From positions 65,031,593 through 65,095,592 of the forward strand of contig CM059192.1 in NCBI GenBank assembly GCA_030323885.1: a DNA stretch of 64,000 nt. Reading direction: 5' to 3'. The stretch is from Branchipolynoe longqiensis (taxonomy: Eukaryota > Annelida > Polychaeta > Phyllodocida > Polynoidae). Numbering within the stretch: position 1 is the first letter of the stretch; each line of letters starts with the position of its first letter. The translations under genes were made by a program, and so were the position numbers. Under the pieces are notes generated by a model. The model did no database searches and had not been told where the DNA came from. It was given only the letters and a program-made list of their open reading frames with translations. Of this stretch, positions 31,933 to 42,200 are shown piece after piece.

Positions 31933-32012
31933 CGGGATGGCCGAATGAGTTAGAGCTTCTGTCTCCCGTGATGGTAGATCGTGGGAATGTGGGTTCGAAT
32001 CATGGTCGAGTC
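31922..32012 (+). mobile_element. SINE family A head, cut by the GC-rich YR element
   Basis: 'GACGGGATGGCCGAATGAGT...GGGTTCGAATCATGG...GAGTCAAACC' continues straight from the previous SINE's end. It stops at 32010, where the YR element's repeat begins. The remainder is not found on the far side. Confidence 0.7.
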
Positions 32013-32014
32013 AA

Positions 32015-32218
32015 ACCGATACGCAGCGAAGGAGGAAGAGAAGGCAGGAGTGGAGAAAAAACACTTTATTTAGTGAATAAAGTGGGGGAGTACATAAGCA
32101 GGGACAATATGACATGTTATATGAGAGCAAGGGTATAATCATCATGTATAATGTAAAATGTAATCAGCAATAGGAAATGTCAGTGTCAGTGGGGGGGTCC
32201 CTGAAGCGCCCTCCGCCC
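32015..32218. repeat. Direct repeat of the GC-rich YR element, outer copy
   Basis: 'CGCAGCGAAGGAGGAAGAG...CACTTTATTTAGTGAATAAAG...CTGAAGCGCCCTCCGCC', about 200 bp, more than 95% identical to 32455-32655. The AAGTGTTTT/CACTTTATT parts may include a polyadenylation region on the coding strand. Confidence 0.85.
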
Positions 32219-32454
32219 TATCGGGGTAAATGAAAGAGAAAGAGAAAGTAAGGGTTTGGGTGGAGAAAAAAGGAGGAGTGCTTCAGGGTGTGCGTGGAGG
32301 CGGAGTGGCTGGAGGAGGCAGGGGAGCCGGTTATAAGGCCGAGGGAAAGGGGGGGGGGGGGGTGACGCAACCCCAACGGTTGTTGTGGCGCGGGGGAAGG
32401 GGAGGGGGGGTACTCCTCCTTCGCCGCAAATCAAACACAATGCAAGCATTACGA

Positions 32455-32655
32455 CCGATATGCAGCGAAGGAGGAAGAGAAGGCAGGAGTGGAGAAAAAA
32501 CACTTTATTTAGTGAATAAAGTGGGGGAGTACATAAGTAGGGACAATATGACATGTTATATGAGAGCAAGAGTATAATCATCATGTATAATGTAAAATGT
32601 AATCAGCAATGGCAAATGTCAGTGTCAGTGGGGGGGCCCTGAAGCGCCCTCCGCC
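32455..32655. repeat. Direct repeat of the GC-rich YR element, inner copy
   Basis: Near-identical to 32015-32218. It overlaps the recombinase 3' end, whose stop is at 32625. Confidence 0.85.
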
Positions 32656-33643
32656 AAAAGGGAGGAGAGGGCGCGAGGGGCCCCTGTGGGGGCGAGGTGT
32701 GGGAGGTAGGTGTGGACCGCCCCGGAGGTCCAGGTGCCCTGGGCCATGATGTCCGCCAGGGAGACCCCCGCCCTCTGGCAAGCCTGGGTGGCGCCCCGAC
32801 GTAATTTGTGGAGGGAGTAGCTGTTGGGGGTGGGGATGGCAAGCGTGCGGAGGGCGCCCCTAAGGAGAGCCGTGAGGGTCCGAGGGTCGAGGGGGTGGCC
32901 TGAGGGCATGATGAAGGCTGGGTCATCAGCGGTGCCCGGGACGAGGGCGACCGAGGCGAACCAACTGCGACGGGGCAGATGCGGGAGCCGGGCGAGGCAG
33001 TGATGAAGAGGGCCACCGCCCCCGAGGGCAGGGCGATAGTCTTTGTTGTCCTGAGGGTGAGGAGGAGGCCCCCAGGGGCGGAGGCGACGCTGGCGCGGGT
33101 GATGGTGTGAGGGCCGCCCCACACCTCGGGGCTGGGCGAGAGGAGGCTGGATTGCCGGAGGAGCCCATAGTACCCGAGGAGGAGGGCGGCCCGAGGGACA
33201 ACACTGGAGGATCCGGGAGCACCCAGGTGGAGGGCGACGGCGACGAGATGCTGAGGAGCCAGAGGCGGGGCAGGCCGGGGCACATGCCCAGAGGCCCACT
33301 CCCTGCCCCAGCAGACGTCTCGGGCGAGGCGCGACCCAAAGGCAGAGGGGTCCCCACCGGCGGCCTCGACCCAGGAGCGGGCCCCCGAAAGGGCGTCCCG
33401 GACCGAGGCGGGGGAGAGGGAGTGGGCATAGAGGGCCGCGGTGTAGGCGGCGACGTCGAAGTCCGTGGGGGCCAGAGGGTCACGGCCGTGGCCCGAGGCG
33501 AAGGCGACATAGCCCTCGGCCTGCCGGCGGCGATTCCTCCAGGTCGGGGGGGCTAGGGCGGCGATCCGGGGTCTGTCGACGGCGGCAACCTCATGCTCGG
33601 GGTACCCTGAATCAAAGTCCAGGGTTGTAGGGGAAGTCGTCAT
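32625..33643 (-). pseudogene. Tyrosine recombinase of the GC-rich YR element, frameshifted
   Basis: Starts MTTSPTTLDFDSGY at about 33643, overlapping the end of the RNase H frame. Core-binding domain: APPTWRNRRRQAEGYVAFAS, SGARSWVEAAGG. The first catalytic Arg lies in LLLGYYGLLRQSSLL. Near 32990 the frame shifts; the C-terminal part has LHKLRRGATQACQRAG (H-x-x-R), GTW and VHTYL (likely Tyr). Same family as the recombinase at 6736-7700. Confidence 0.8.
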
Positions 33644-35223
33644 GCAGAGGGTGGAGGTAGGCAAGCCCGAGGCGGGCGACCTCAGCCCGAGCCACCTCGG
33701 CCCAGGGGCTGGTGAGGTGAGCGCGACTGAGGGCGTCAGCAAGGACAAGGGCCGCCCCGGGCTTGTGGAGGATGGCGAGGGTGAATGAGCCCTTGGCCGC
33801 CATGAGCCACAGCTCGCGGGTGCAGGTCCCGAGGGTCGGGTCCCGGGCCTGGCCGGACTCGAGGGCGGCCGCGGAGGCCATGTTGTCAGTGTTAATGACA
33901 ACGGTGGCCCCCGCGATGTCATCGGGGAGGAGGGCCCGGACGGCGATGACCAGGTTGACTGCCTCGAGCTCGTGGATGCTCGGGAAGCGCTTCTGGAAGG
34001 CAGGGGAGTACCCTCGGGCGTAGTAGTGGGTGGAGGAGTACGCCCCTCCGCCTGTGAGGCAAGAGTCGCACTCAATCACCACTCCTGGTGCCCGAGGGTA
34101 GGGTGGGCGATCCGCGCCTCGCAGTCGAGGATCAGGTCCTCGACTTTGTCGGGTGCGATGCGGATGGTCATCGCCTCACTGTCGATGGCGAAGCCGAGCC
34201 AGGTGAGGCGGCCCGCAGGAGGGTGGCACTTCCCGGGGGCGACCTCCAGGCCAAGGTCTCCGACGAGGCGGAGGAAGGCGTCGAAGGCCTGGCGTGCCCT
34301 CAGGAAAGTGCGTTTGCACCCGACAAAGTCGTCCACGTACACGAGGGTGTGGAAACCCTCGCGGCGGAGGAGCCAGGCGACTGCCGAGGTGACGCGGACG
34401 CAGGCGGCGCCCGAGGAGCGGCACCCAAAGGGGAGGGCGAGGTCCACGTAGGTCGCGCCATCGAGTGTGATGGCGGACAAGGGGCATTAGAGGGGGTCGG
34501 CCCGGAGATGGTGGTAGGCCGGGAGATGTCCACCGCCCAGGTGTAGGCCCCGGAGCCCTCCCCGACGAGGCGCCGGCCCACGTCAGCGACAGAGGGGAGC
34601 CTATATGTGTGGGGCCTCCCTAGGTACTCGCGGCGGGGTATGCTGGCATTGACGCTAGCGCCGGGGGGGGAGGGGAGGGGGGGTAAGAGAGGTCGACGAT
34701 GACCCGCCTCTTCCCAGGGTCGGCCTTGGGGCGGGTCATCATGGGGGAGACATGGACCCAGGGGGAGAAGGGGGGGGGGTGGAAGGGGCCGGCAAGGGCA
34801 CCGTGCGTGAGCTCGGTTTCGGGGGGGCGGTGGGTGGGGGGGCGGTGGGGGGGCGGTGGGGGCAGGAACGGGTGCGTTTGGTAGTGGTGGTGGCACACTG
34901 CTGGCGGGGAGCAGGGGTTGCAGGGGTGGCAGGGGCAGCAGGGGCGGCAGGGGTGGTAGGGTTTTGACGGCAGGGGTCGGTGGTGGTGGTGCAGCGGTGG
35001 TGGCAGGAGGGAGGGTTACGTAAGCGGTTGCCGCTGGGCGGAGAGATGAGAGGGTCGGTGGTGGTGGTGCACTGCTGGCGGGGGAAGGGAGGGTTACGTA
35101 ACCGGTTGCCGCTGGTCGGAGAGATGAGAGGGTCGGTGGTGGTGGTGCACTGCTGGCAGGGGAATGGAGGGTTACGTAACGGGTCGCCGGGGGAGGCAGA
35201 GATGAGAGGAGGGCTCCGAACAC
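33612..35223 (-). pseudogene. RT-RNase H of the GC-rich YR element, several frameshifts
   Basis: RT pieces in three frames: HVSPMMTRPKADPGKRRVIV (34620-34760), GAYTWAVDISR (catalytic Asp, about 34530), then YVDLALPFGCRSSGAACVRV and LVYVDDFVGCK (YVDD box, about 34340). RNase H: VIECDSCLTGGGAYSSTHYY, HELEAVNLVIAV, INTDNMAS, LADALSRAHL, ending at 33612. The motif order equals that of the RT at 7711-10743. Upstream of the RT motifs is a Pro/Thr-rich, repetitive region (34900-35250) with a roughly 66-bp repeat. Confidence 0.8.
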
Positions 35224-35503
35224 CGCGGCGGTCGCCAGGGTGGTGGACTTCCGGTCCGTTATTGGCGACTCCCTGGCTTGCGGCGGGCGGCGGGACGGGC
35301 TGTGACGTCATCAGGAGCCTGACGCCGACGTGTCATGGAGAGGTGGTGACGGTTGGTCGGGGGATGTGAGGGGCCCTCCCAGGAGGGCGTCGCCGTGGGG
35401 AGCCGATTAGAGTCGGGCCGCGTGGTCGGGGGGCGGGTGGGGGGAGGGTTTCCACCCCAGACACTCCTCGCCTGTGCCGGGATGGCTGGTCGCCGGCGCC
35501 GGA

Positions 35504-35908
35504 CTAAAAATCTGAGGGGGGAGTCGCGGAGGCGGCGGAGGCGTGCTCCCTGGCCTTCTTGGTGTAGCACACTGCCTCACTGTGCACTATCAAGATTCGC
35601 CGCACATTGGCGCAGTAGGCGCAGGCGTGGCGCCTCCGGGAGCCCTGCTCTCCGTGCGCCCCACCGGCGGGGGCGAGGTCGCATGAGGCGGGGTCCCTGT
35701 TCCAGGCCGCGCAGGGAACCCCGTAGGCCTCACGGCTGTAGGGGGTTCGGCTGTCGGCCTGGGAGGAGCGAGGCTGGGCCGCCGGCACCTGCCGGGTGGC
35801 GGCCGTAGAACGGGCTGTGGAGGTTATGACGTCGAACCGGACGGTGTTGATGGCGATGGGGTCGAGCCAGCTGTCGGGAAGCCTCCCGTCGGCCACCCAG
35901 GCGAACAC
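35504..35908 (-). pseudogene. Gag-like C-terminal fragment of the GC-rich YR element
   Basis: 134-aa frame: VADGRLPDSWLDPIAI aligns with IADKRLPNGWDDQGKI of the other YR element. The Cys/His cluster follows: PCAAWNRDPASC, HACAYCA, H-x4-C. The N-terminal part is missing because the element is truncated at about 35910. Confidence 0.7.
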
Positions 35909-35915
35909 CGTCTCA

Positions 35916-36390
35916 GACCAACGTCAGACCGAATATGATAACGTAGCCTACTATGTACATCTACCCAGATGACATACAGGCCTGCGGGAGAGGATCCCGT
36001 CCCATTGTGGTTTGTTACAGCATCCTTTCACCCACGCCCTGTCCTTAGATAGTACACCAGTATGCCAGAACACCCCTGGACCCTTCAGGACTGCGACTAG
36101 GTGGGATGGTTGTGTTGTATTGTTAGCCATTTTGTATTTCAGGGTGAATCAGATGCATGACCATGGCCTGCCCGGTTCTGCTTTGGTTTGTGCCAGTACA
36201 CATACTCAGACGGACTGCGCCCTATGGTGATAGTCATTTCAATTTCCTTAGTACTTAGGAGGGCTAGTTTCCGTATATGTAATATCTACCATCTTTTCTG
36301 GCCTGTCTTTTGCTTTTTGTGCCAGAGCACAGCAAGCAGTGACTGCGCCCACTGTCAAGTGAGATATTGTTCCTTCAGTAGGTGGTTGTG
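35916..36390. other. Unassigned spacer / possible LINE 3' UTR
   Basis: Sequence with no recognised repeat. 36150-36390 may be the 3' UTR of the minus-strand LINE that follows. A partial internal repeat, 'TGTGCCAG...CA..CAGACGGACTGCGCC' against 'TTTGTGCCAGAGCAC...GTGACTGCGCCC', hints at a small tandem duplication. Confidence 0.4.
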
Positions 36391-36394
36391 TATT

Positions 36395-37723
36395 ACCTTG
36401 TTTTCTTTAAGAACCTTTTATAGTGGTCCAGGCTTTTGATTACCCGTTGTTGTGTGGGTTGATTATTCCAGGCATGTGCCGCCATGGGCAGTACACTTCT
36501 CTCATAAATTTTGGTGTTACTTATTGCTGTCAGTAGCACTGGTGCCGCCATTTGCCTGGTGTCCCTACGGGGAGTTGCTGTATTTTGAGGTGTGTTTCCC
36601 TTCTACTCGTTAGTAGTGTTGCATTGCATTTTTTGTGTAATTCTATTGTGGGATATCTTTTGTGCACCTGAAGGCATACTTTGAGGGCTCTATTTTGTAA
36701 CACCTGTCGTTTGTTTAATAGTTTTGTATTTCCTCCCATGTATACTACATTGCCATAGTCAAAGTAGGGGAGGATCATGCATTTATATATTTTAATTGCC
36801 ATGTTTCCAGTCATGTAGTATCTCAGTTTAGCCAGTAGCCATATTTTATGGTTTACTTTTTTGATAGTATTTATTATGCAGAGGTCATAATTTAGGTGTC
36901 TGTCTAGATCCACTCCCAGATATCATTACTTGTCTACTTGTTCCAGTTTGGTGTTTCCCAGAAGACACTTTATTTTATCATTACTCGTTAGCCTGATACC
37001 AAATAGTACTCTTTTCAACTTGCTGTTGTTTATGGTTATCCTATTTAGTTGGCACCACTCGATTAGTTTTTTTAGTGTTAGATTCAGTTTCGTTTCTATT
37101 TCTTCAGTTGTTGGCATATACCACCGTATCATCTGCATATAGTTGGATGTTTTCAATTTCTAGCCAAGTGTCCCCAGGACTGACCCTTGGGGTACTCCAC
37201 AAGTTATCTTTTCCTCATTGGATAGGGATCCATTTACTGTGGTGCATTGCTTTTGGTTTTCAAGATAGCTCGCTAGCCATTTTCCTGTTACTCCCGTTAT
37301 TCCCATTTGGGTTAGTTTACTCCTTAGGATAGTGTGGTCCACCATGTCAGAAGCTTTGCTGAGGTCTATGAACACTGCATCCACTATGTTCTTTTTATTG
37401 ATACTGTTTGCAATATCGGTTATTAAGTTAGCAATTGTTTTTATTGTCAAGTGTTTTTTTCTGAAACCACCCCGTTTACTGTTTAATATTTTGGTTTCGT
37501 TTAGGTGGTCCATAATATGTCTATGCATTATTTTTTCCATTAGTTTACCAGGCAGTGGGAGTATGGAGATCCGTCTATAGTTTCCCAGCAACTGTTTATC
37601 CCCTCCTTTGTGGAGCGGTGTGACTTTGGCTAGTTTCCAGCAGTCCACATAAGTACCTTCTGTGAACGATTTGATGTATAGATCACATATAGCATCTGGG
37701 ATGCATCTGAATGCATCTTTCAA
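36395..37723 (-). pseudogene. LINE reverse transcriptase and C-terminal region, frameshifted
   Basis: RT motifs: LLGNYRRISILPLPGKLMEK, SKRGGFRKKHLTI, AVFIDLSKASDMVDHTIL (catalytic Asp; the usual F is S) and ITCGVPQGSVLGTLG. The active site LYADDTVVYA lies near 37140 in another frame, as do NRITINNSKLKRVLFGI and the C-terminal MILPYFDYGNVVYMGG. At least two frameshifts make this copy inactive. Confidence 0.8.
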
Positions 37724-37986
37724 TACTATACTTGAGGTATTTTCAATGCCCGAGGGCTTGTTGCAATCAATTGATTTTATGAGCTCACTTATCTCTTTTA
37801 TTGTGGTTGCGAAATCTCCAATGTCTGCGTTTAATTGTGGCGCTTTCGTGGTCCAGTTTGTGTTGAACTGTTTTGGATAGTTTATTGCCTATGGTAGAAA
37901 AATGTTTGTTAATTATATTAGCAGTATCATTGTTGCTGATTTCCACTCCCTGGTTGTTGTAAAGGGTAATCGATTCTTTATTTTTA

Positions 37987-38935
37987 TTATTTGGTATTAG
38001 TATTTTCACATTGTTCCAGAATTTGTGAGTTTTTTCCCCATTGTTGGTCTTGTTTGACAATGTACCTTCCTTTGGCTTTTCTCACTGATTTCTGGCTATG
38101 ATTTCTTGCTTTATGGTAGTTTTCTATGTCTAATAGTCGCTTGCTTGCTTTAGCTAATTTACCTGTTTTATTTTTGTCCATAATTAGGTTGATTAATTCT
38201 GGGGTTACCCATGGGTCTTGGTTGTTTTTGATTTTAAGTTTTTTTATTGGGCAGGTAGTGTCCAGATGCTTTCTGACTTCTCCAATAATATTGTTCCATT
38301 GGTCATTTACACCTATGTCAGTTGGAAATGGCAATTTAATTTTTTCTTTCAGATGAGTTTCTAGTGCCTCTTTTGTGTAGTTTTTGTATGATCTACCCAT
38401 ACGGGGAGTAGTTTTGTTTTTTGTTTTTACTTTCTTTCTAGTAACATATATCAATTCATGATCGCTAATGCCCCAGTTTCTTGTTCCTGAGGTGTGGGTA
38501 TGATTTGAGTCTATTATTATTAGGTCTATTATCGAGATGTTTTCTCCTAGCCTTGTTAGCTCACTCATTTTTTGCTTTAACCCTGTGCCTTTGATTAAGT
38601 TCTCTAGTGAGTGCTTGTTTTTGTTGTTTGTTTTGTAGTTTATATTGAAGTCCCCTAGTAAGAATATCTCAGCCTTCGTCAATTTCGACACACTTTCTAG
38701 GGATGTCTCCAGTTGTGCGATGAAGTCTTTGATTTTTCCATTCGGCAGTGTATATAGACTCCCTACAGCTATGTTAGCTTGTTTCTCATTTTTTATTAGT
38801 GTCCATACTAATTCAATATTTGTGTCTGATCTGTTTGCTTCTTGTAATGGCTTATGTTCGGAGTTTACCTTTTTTTTGGTGTATATTGCAACTCCTCCAC
38901 CCCTCTTTTGTATTGATCAGTGTTTTTCTATCCTC
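37987..38935 (-). pseudogene. LINE endonuclease domain (partial)
   Basis: AEIFLLGDFNINYKTNN is the GDFN metal/phosphate-site motif. IIDLIIIDSNHTHTSGTRN and GISDHELIYV (SDH) form the C-terminal catalytic part of an APE-type endonuclease. Upstream, 38691-38935 still reads as endonuclease in a second frame (IELVWTLIKNE-type), with a break between. Expected role: nicking target DNA for target-primed reverse transcription. Confidence 0.8.
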
Positions 38936-38940
38936 GATAC

Positions 38941-39058
38941 TTGTCGCTTCCTAGCCAGACGCTCGGCATTACTAGGATAGGGCAAGGAGCAGTGGAATGA
39001 GGAAGACCAGTTGTCTGCGACTGAAATTTGCCATGCTTAAACAACTAATGTACCCCCA
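38941..39058 (+). mobile_element. Chimeric SINE tail just upstream of the protease gene
   Basis: 'TTGTCGCTTCCTAGCCAGACG...GGATAGGGCAAGG' (family A core) joins 'AGCAGTGGAATGAGGAAGAC...CTTAAACAACTAATG' (family B tail) and ends in an A/C-rich tail (39055-39085). It finishes within about 60 bp of the start codon at 39117. Confidence 0.75.
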
Positions 39059-39116
39059 AAAAACACACACAAAAACATACAACCAACCAACTCTGTGTCC
39101 TCTTGCTGACAGTATA

Positions 39117-39239
39117 ATGTCGCTGTGCGCATGCGCATTGCTAGGCCTGCTCTGCGCAGTAGCGGGAACCCAGGCCGCATCTCTGCCGCTGATCGTGGGT
39201 GGCAAGAACGTGGACCGCGTCGGCAAGTGGCCCTGGCAG
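39117..39239 (+). CDS. Protease homologue exon 1
   Basis: 41 codons: signal peptide, short pro-region and IVGGKNVDRVGKWPWQ. Donor CTGGCAG|GTGGGTGG. ATG at 39117 is the only one that gives a signal peptide directly. Four bases upstream lies CCTCTTGCTGACAG, which looks like a splice acceptor, so a 5' untranslated exon is possible. Confidence 0.88.
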
Positions 39240-42200
39240 GTGGGTGGTGTTTGGTTCTGACAGGAACTTAGTTAATAGACGAGATCACCCTTCCAACTGC
39301 GCGTGGCCTGAAAATGGCATTGGCAGCAAAGCAAATGAGTCTGGCCATTGTGTTTGCCGATACGTGTAGGGCAAAACTTCGATTTTATTCAAAACGAATA
39401 GAAATACATAACAATTTGGCATAAACATGTATGCACACATGCAATATAATGATCTGATGAATATAACTAAGACAAAACTAGCCATAGTTAAACATTTTGA
39501 GCTAAGAAACATACAATTCCACACAAAACAATCAGTCACTTTAAGGCTGATATCCACATCATCATTATTAATGCTTGTTCTTATTATTAAAATCCCAAAT
39601 GTGTCAACATACACTTGTTTCAGAGAAATATATAACCAATATCTGATTAACCCTACTTATTTTCTAGTTCTATATATGTCATTAACCATAGGATTTAAAT
39701 AAAAACATTAATAAAATAAGTAAGACTGACTATGGCTCTAACACTAGTCTGAGTGCCCAGAATTGTCTAAATCTAAATGCACATGGCATAAGATGTGCAG
39801 ATTATATTGATGTAAATGCAATGTTGGATAAAAGATTAATATCTTAATTTATTACATATATTCTTTTAGTTGGTATTCTATGTTTCAAACAAGAGCTAAG
39901 ATGAGCTGAAAGTAGCACATTTCATAGCTAACCAAGTGTATTAGCATGTGTCATGTGCTTCTCGCGGGTTTGTTTTTCTTCTACGCATCCCACAATGCAC
40001 TGGGCCGCTGGAATGGTGATGTAGTCTATTACTCCTGCACCTGTTAAAAGAACCTTACAAGAAAAGCAACAGGTTGCTGGGTTACGGACAGAACCACGTG
40101 AATCTTCACTTTGATTTGCTATATTTGTCATTCTCGGAAACTGTACCACATTTTTGGTTTCCATATTTCATCTTTAATGATTTTGCCTTCTTTTTGTTGG
40201 GTAATAAGTCAGATAATTATCGTTGACTCTGTGTATTAATTATGTTATTTATGTATTTAATCGGTACCACAAAATGTATCCAAAATATGCTTATATGATT
40301 TTGTGCGAAAGTGAATATATGAAAATTTGTATATCGACAGCATAGATCTACCCAAACATTATCTTCAACTTGTTTCTTATACGAAACAAGGGACACCAGT
40401 ATTTATTTCAGGCTCTCAATACCCATGCTATTTGACACCAGTATTTATGTTAGGCTCTCAGTACTCACACAATGTGACACAGGTATTTATGTTAGGCTCT
40501 CAGTACTCACACCATGTGACACTGGTATTTATGTCAGGCTCTCAGTACTCAAGCAATTTGATACTAGTATTTATATCAGACTCTCAGTTCTCACACAATG
40601 TGACACCAGTATTTACATCAGGCTCTTAATACCCACACTATGTGACACCAGTATTTACATCAGGATCTCAGTACTCACACAATGTGACACCAGTTTTTAC
40701 ATCAGGCTCTTAATACTCACACAATGGGACACCAGTATTTACATCAGGCTCTCAATACTCACGCTATGTGACACCAGTATTTACATCAGGCTCTTAGTAC
40801 CCGCACTATGTGACACCAGTATTAATGTCAGGCTCTTAATACTCACACAATGTGACACCAGTATTTACATCAGGCTCTCAATACTCACGCTATGTGACAC
40901 AAGTATTTATGTAAGGCTCTTAGTACCCACACTATGTGACACCAGTATTTACATCAGGCTCTTAGTACCCACCCTATGTGACACCAGTATTTACATCAGG
41001 CTCCCATTACTCATGCTCTGTGCTGTACATGTGTTCTGTCTGTTGCAGGGGTCTCTGCAGGTGATTGGGTTGAGTCACTTCTGCGGCTGTGTCGTGCTCA
41101 GTGATGTGTGGATGCTGTCAGCCTCCAGCTGCTTCCTGCTCCCCAGGTCAGCTTCCCCGCAGCATCCCCCATTGTCCACAGAGTGCCGCGATACATTGTG
41201 GACTTGCGAACATTGGGTGGGTGGGAGGTGGGGGGTGGGGCGAGCTAAAACTCCATGCGAGCAACACGTCTGATGAGGCTCGAAAGCAGCCCCAGGGTTC
41301 ACAACCAAACTTTCTGACCGATATCTCCAAGGCAACAAGTTGCATTTATTGCTGGTTTGATGTGCATTGTTGGGTTTCCTCCCGAGAGCCCAGATGAGAG
41401 TATTTTTTCTGAAAAGACCTGTCTCAAAAAACTGGCTGTAAGCGGCGTGAGCTACTTCTGAAAGAACAAACAGAATCAGTCCCTTTTCCACGTACCAAAT
41501 TTATGATTTATGGGTTAGTCACCAATATGAGGTAATAACAGCAGTAAGTGCCTTGCAGTACTATTTATTAATAATTTAAAGTCAATTCTACATGCTGTTA
41601 GCATATTAGATGCATAAATCCTACATCATTTTTGGGCTGAAGCAATGTCAGTTCTACTTTCTTTGTTTTTTGATGCATGAGGTAATTAAACAGGGGAGAT
41701 TTCAATCGAGAACGATTGGTCAACCCCATTTCACTGTTCCTTGCCCTATCCTAGTAACAGCTGAGTAATGCCAGGCACCAGGCTAGGTCCCAACAAATGT
41801 CAATTTTTAAGTAATTGGTTTGACTCGCCCAGCTTTCGAATCCACCAAAACGGGAGGCGGAAAGTGTATGTTCTTTTAATTTGACCCTTTTTCATTGCCC
41901 ATTTCCTTCCTCTCACCCATATACTTTCAATATGCACGATACAGCACATACAATTATCATTGCTGGGACACCTCTTCAGAATAAATTAAGTTCGAGACCT
42001 CACAGGGGTCAGCAAGGGTGGCTGCATTTCGGTATGTCTGCAGTGATCCAAATGTCAACAGTCATGACCAATATTCCTCCCATACTGCATCGTGCCTTGC
42101 CTACTAACCGTGACCTGATCCTGACCCTAACCTTGACCTTGGCAGTTTCATGACGGTGGTGCTTCTCGGCGCTCACGATATCAGGACTCGATTCCGAGGT

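Larger units (their letters stand above)
32011..35915 (-). mobile_element. GC-rich DIRS/Ngaro-like YR retrotransposon, 5' truncated
   Basis: Minus-strand order: gag fragment, RT, RNase H, tyrosine recombinase, then direct repeats at 32455-32655 and 32015-32218 separated by a 235-bp spacer. This matches the B-A-B end of the split-repeat layout, with the spacer in the position of repeat A. The 5' repeat A copy and the gag start are missing: similarity ends near 35910. Coding DNA is strikingly GC-rich compared with the rest of the window. Several frameshifts lie in G/C runs. Confidence 0.8.
36395..38935 (-). mobile_element. Jockey/CR1-like LINE, 5' truncated
   Basis: On the minus strand the order is endonuclease, linker, RT and C-terminal region. 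Frames are broken near 37990, 37780-37720, 37155 and 36920. The C-terminal frame continues past 36530 to about 36395 ('ERSVLPMAAHAWNNQ'). The 5' end stops inside the endonuclease domain at about 38935, where a SINE begins. No clear target duplication. Confidence 0.8.

Noticed and set aside
32926..34546. Plus-strand and shadow frames of 86-194 aa in the GC-rich YR element
   Set aside because: Antisense or out-of-frame shadows of the recombinase and RT, open only because stops are rare in GC-rich DNA.
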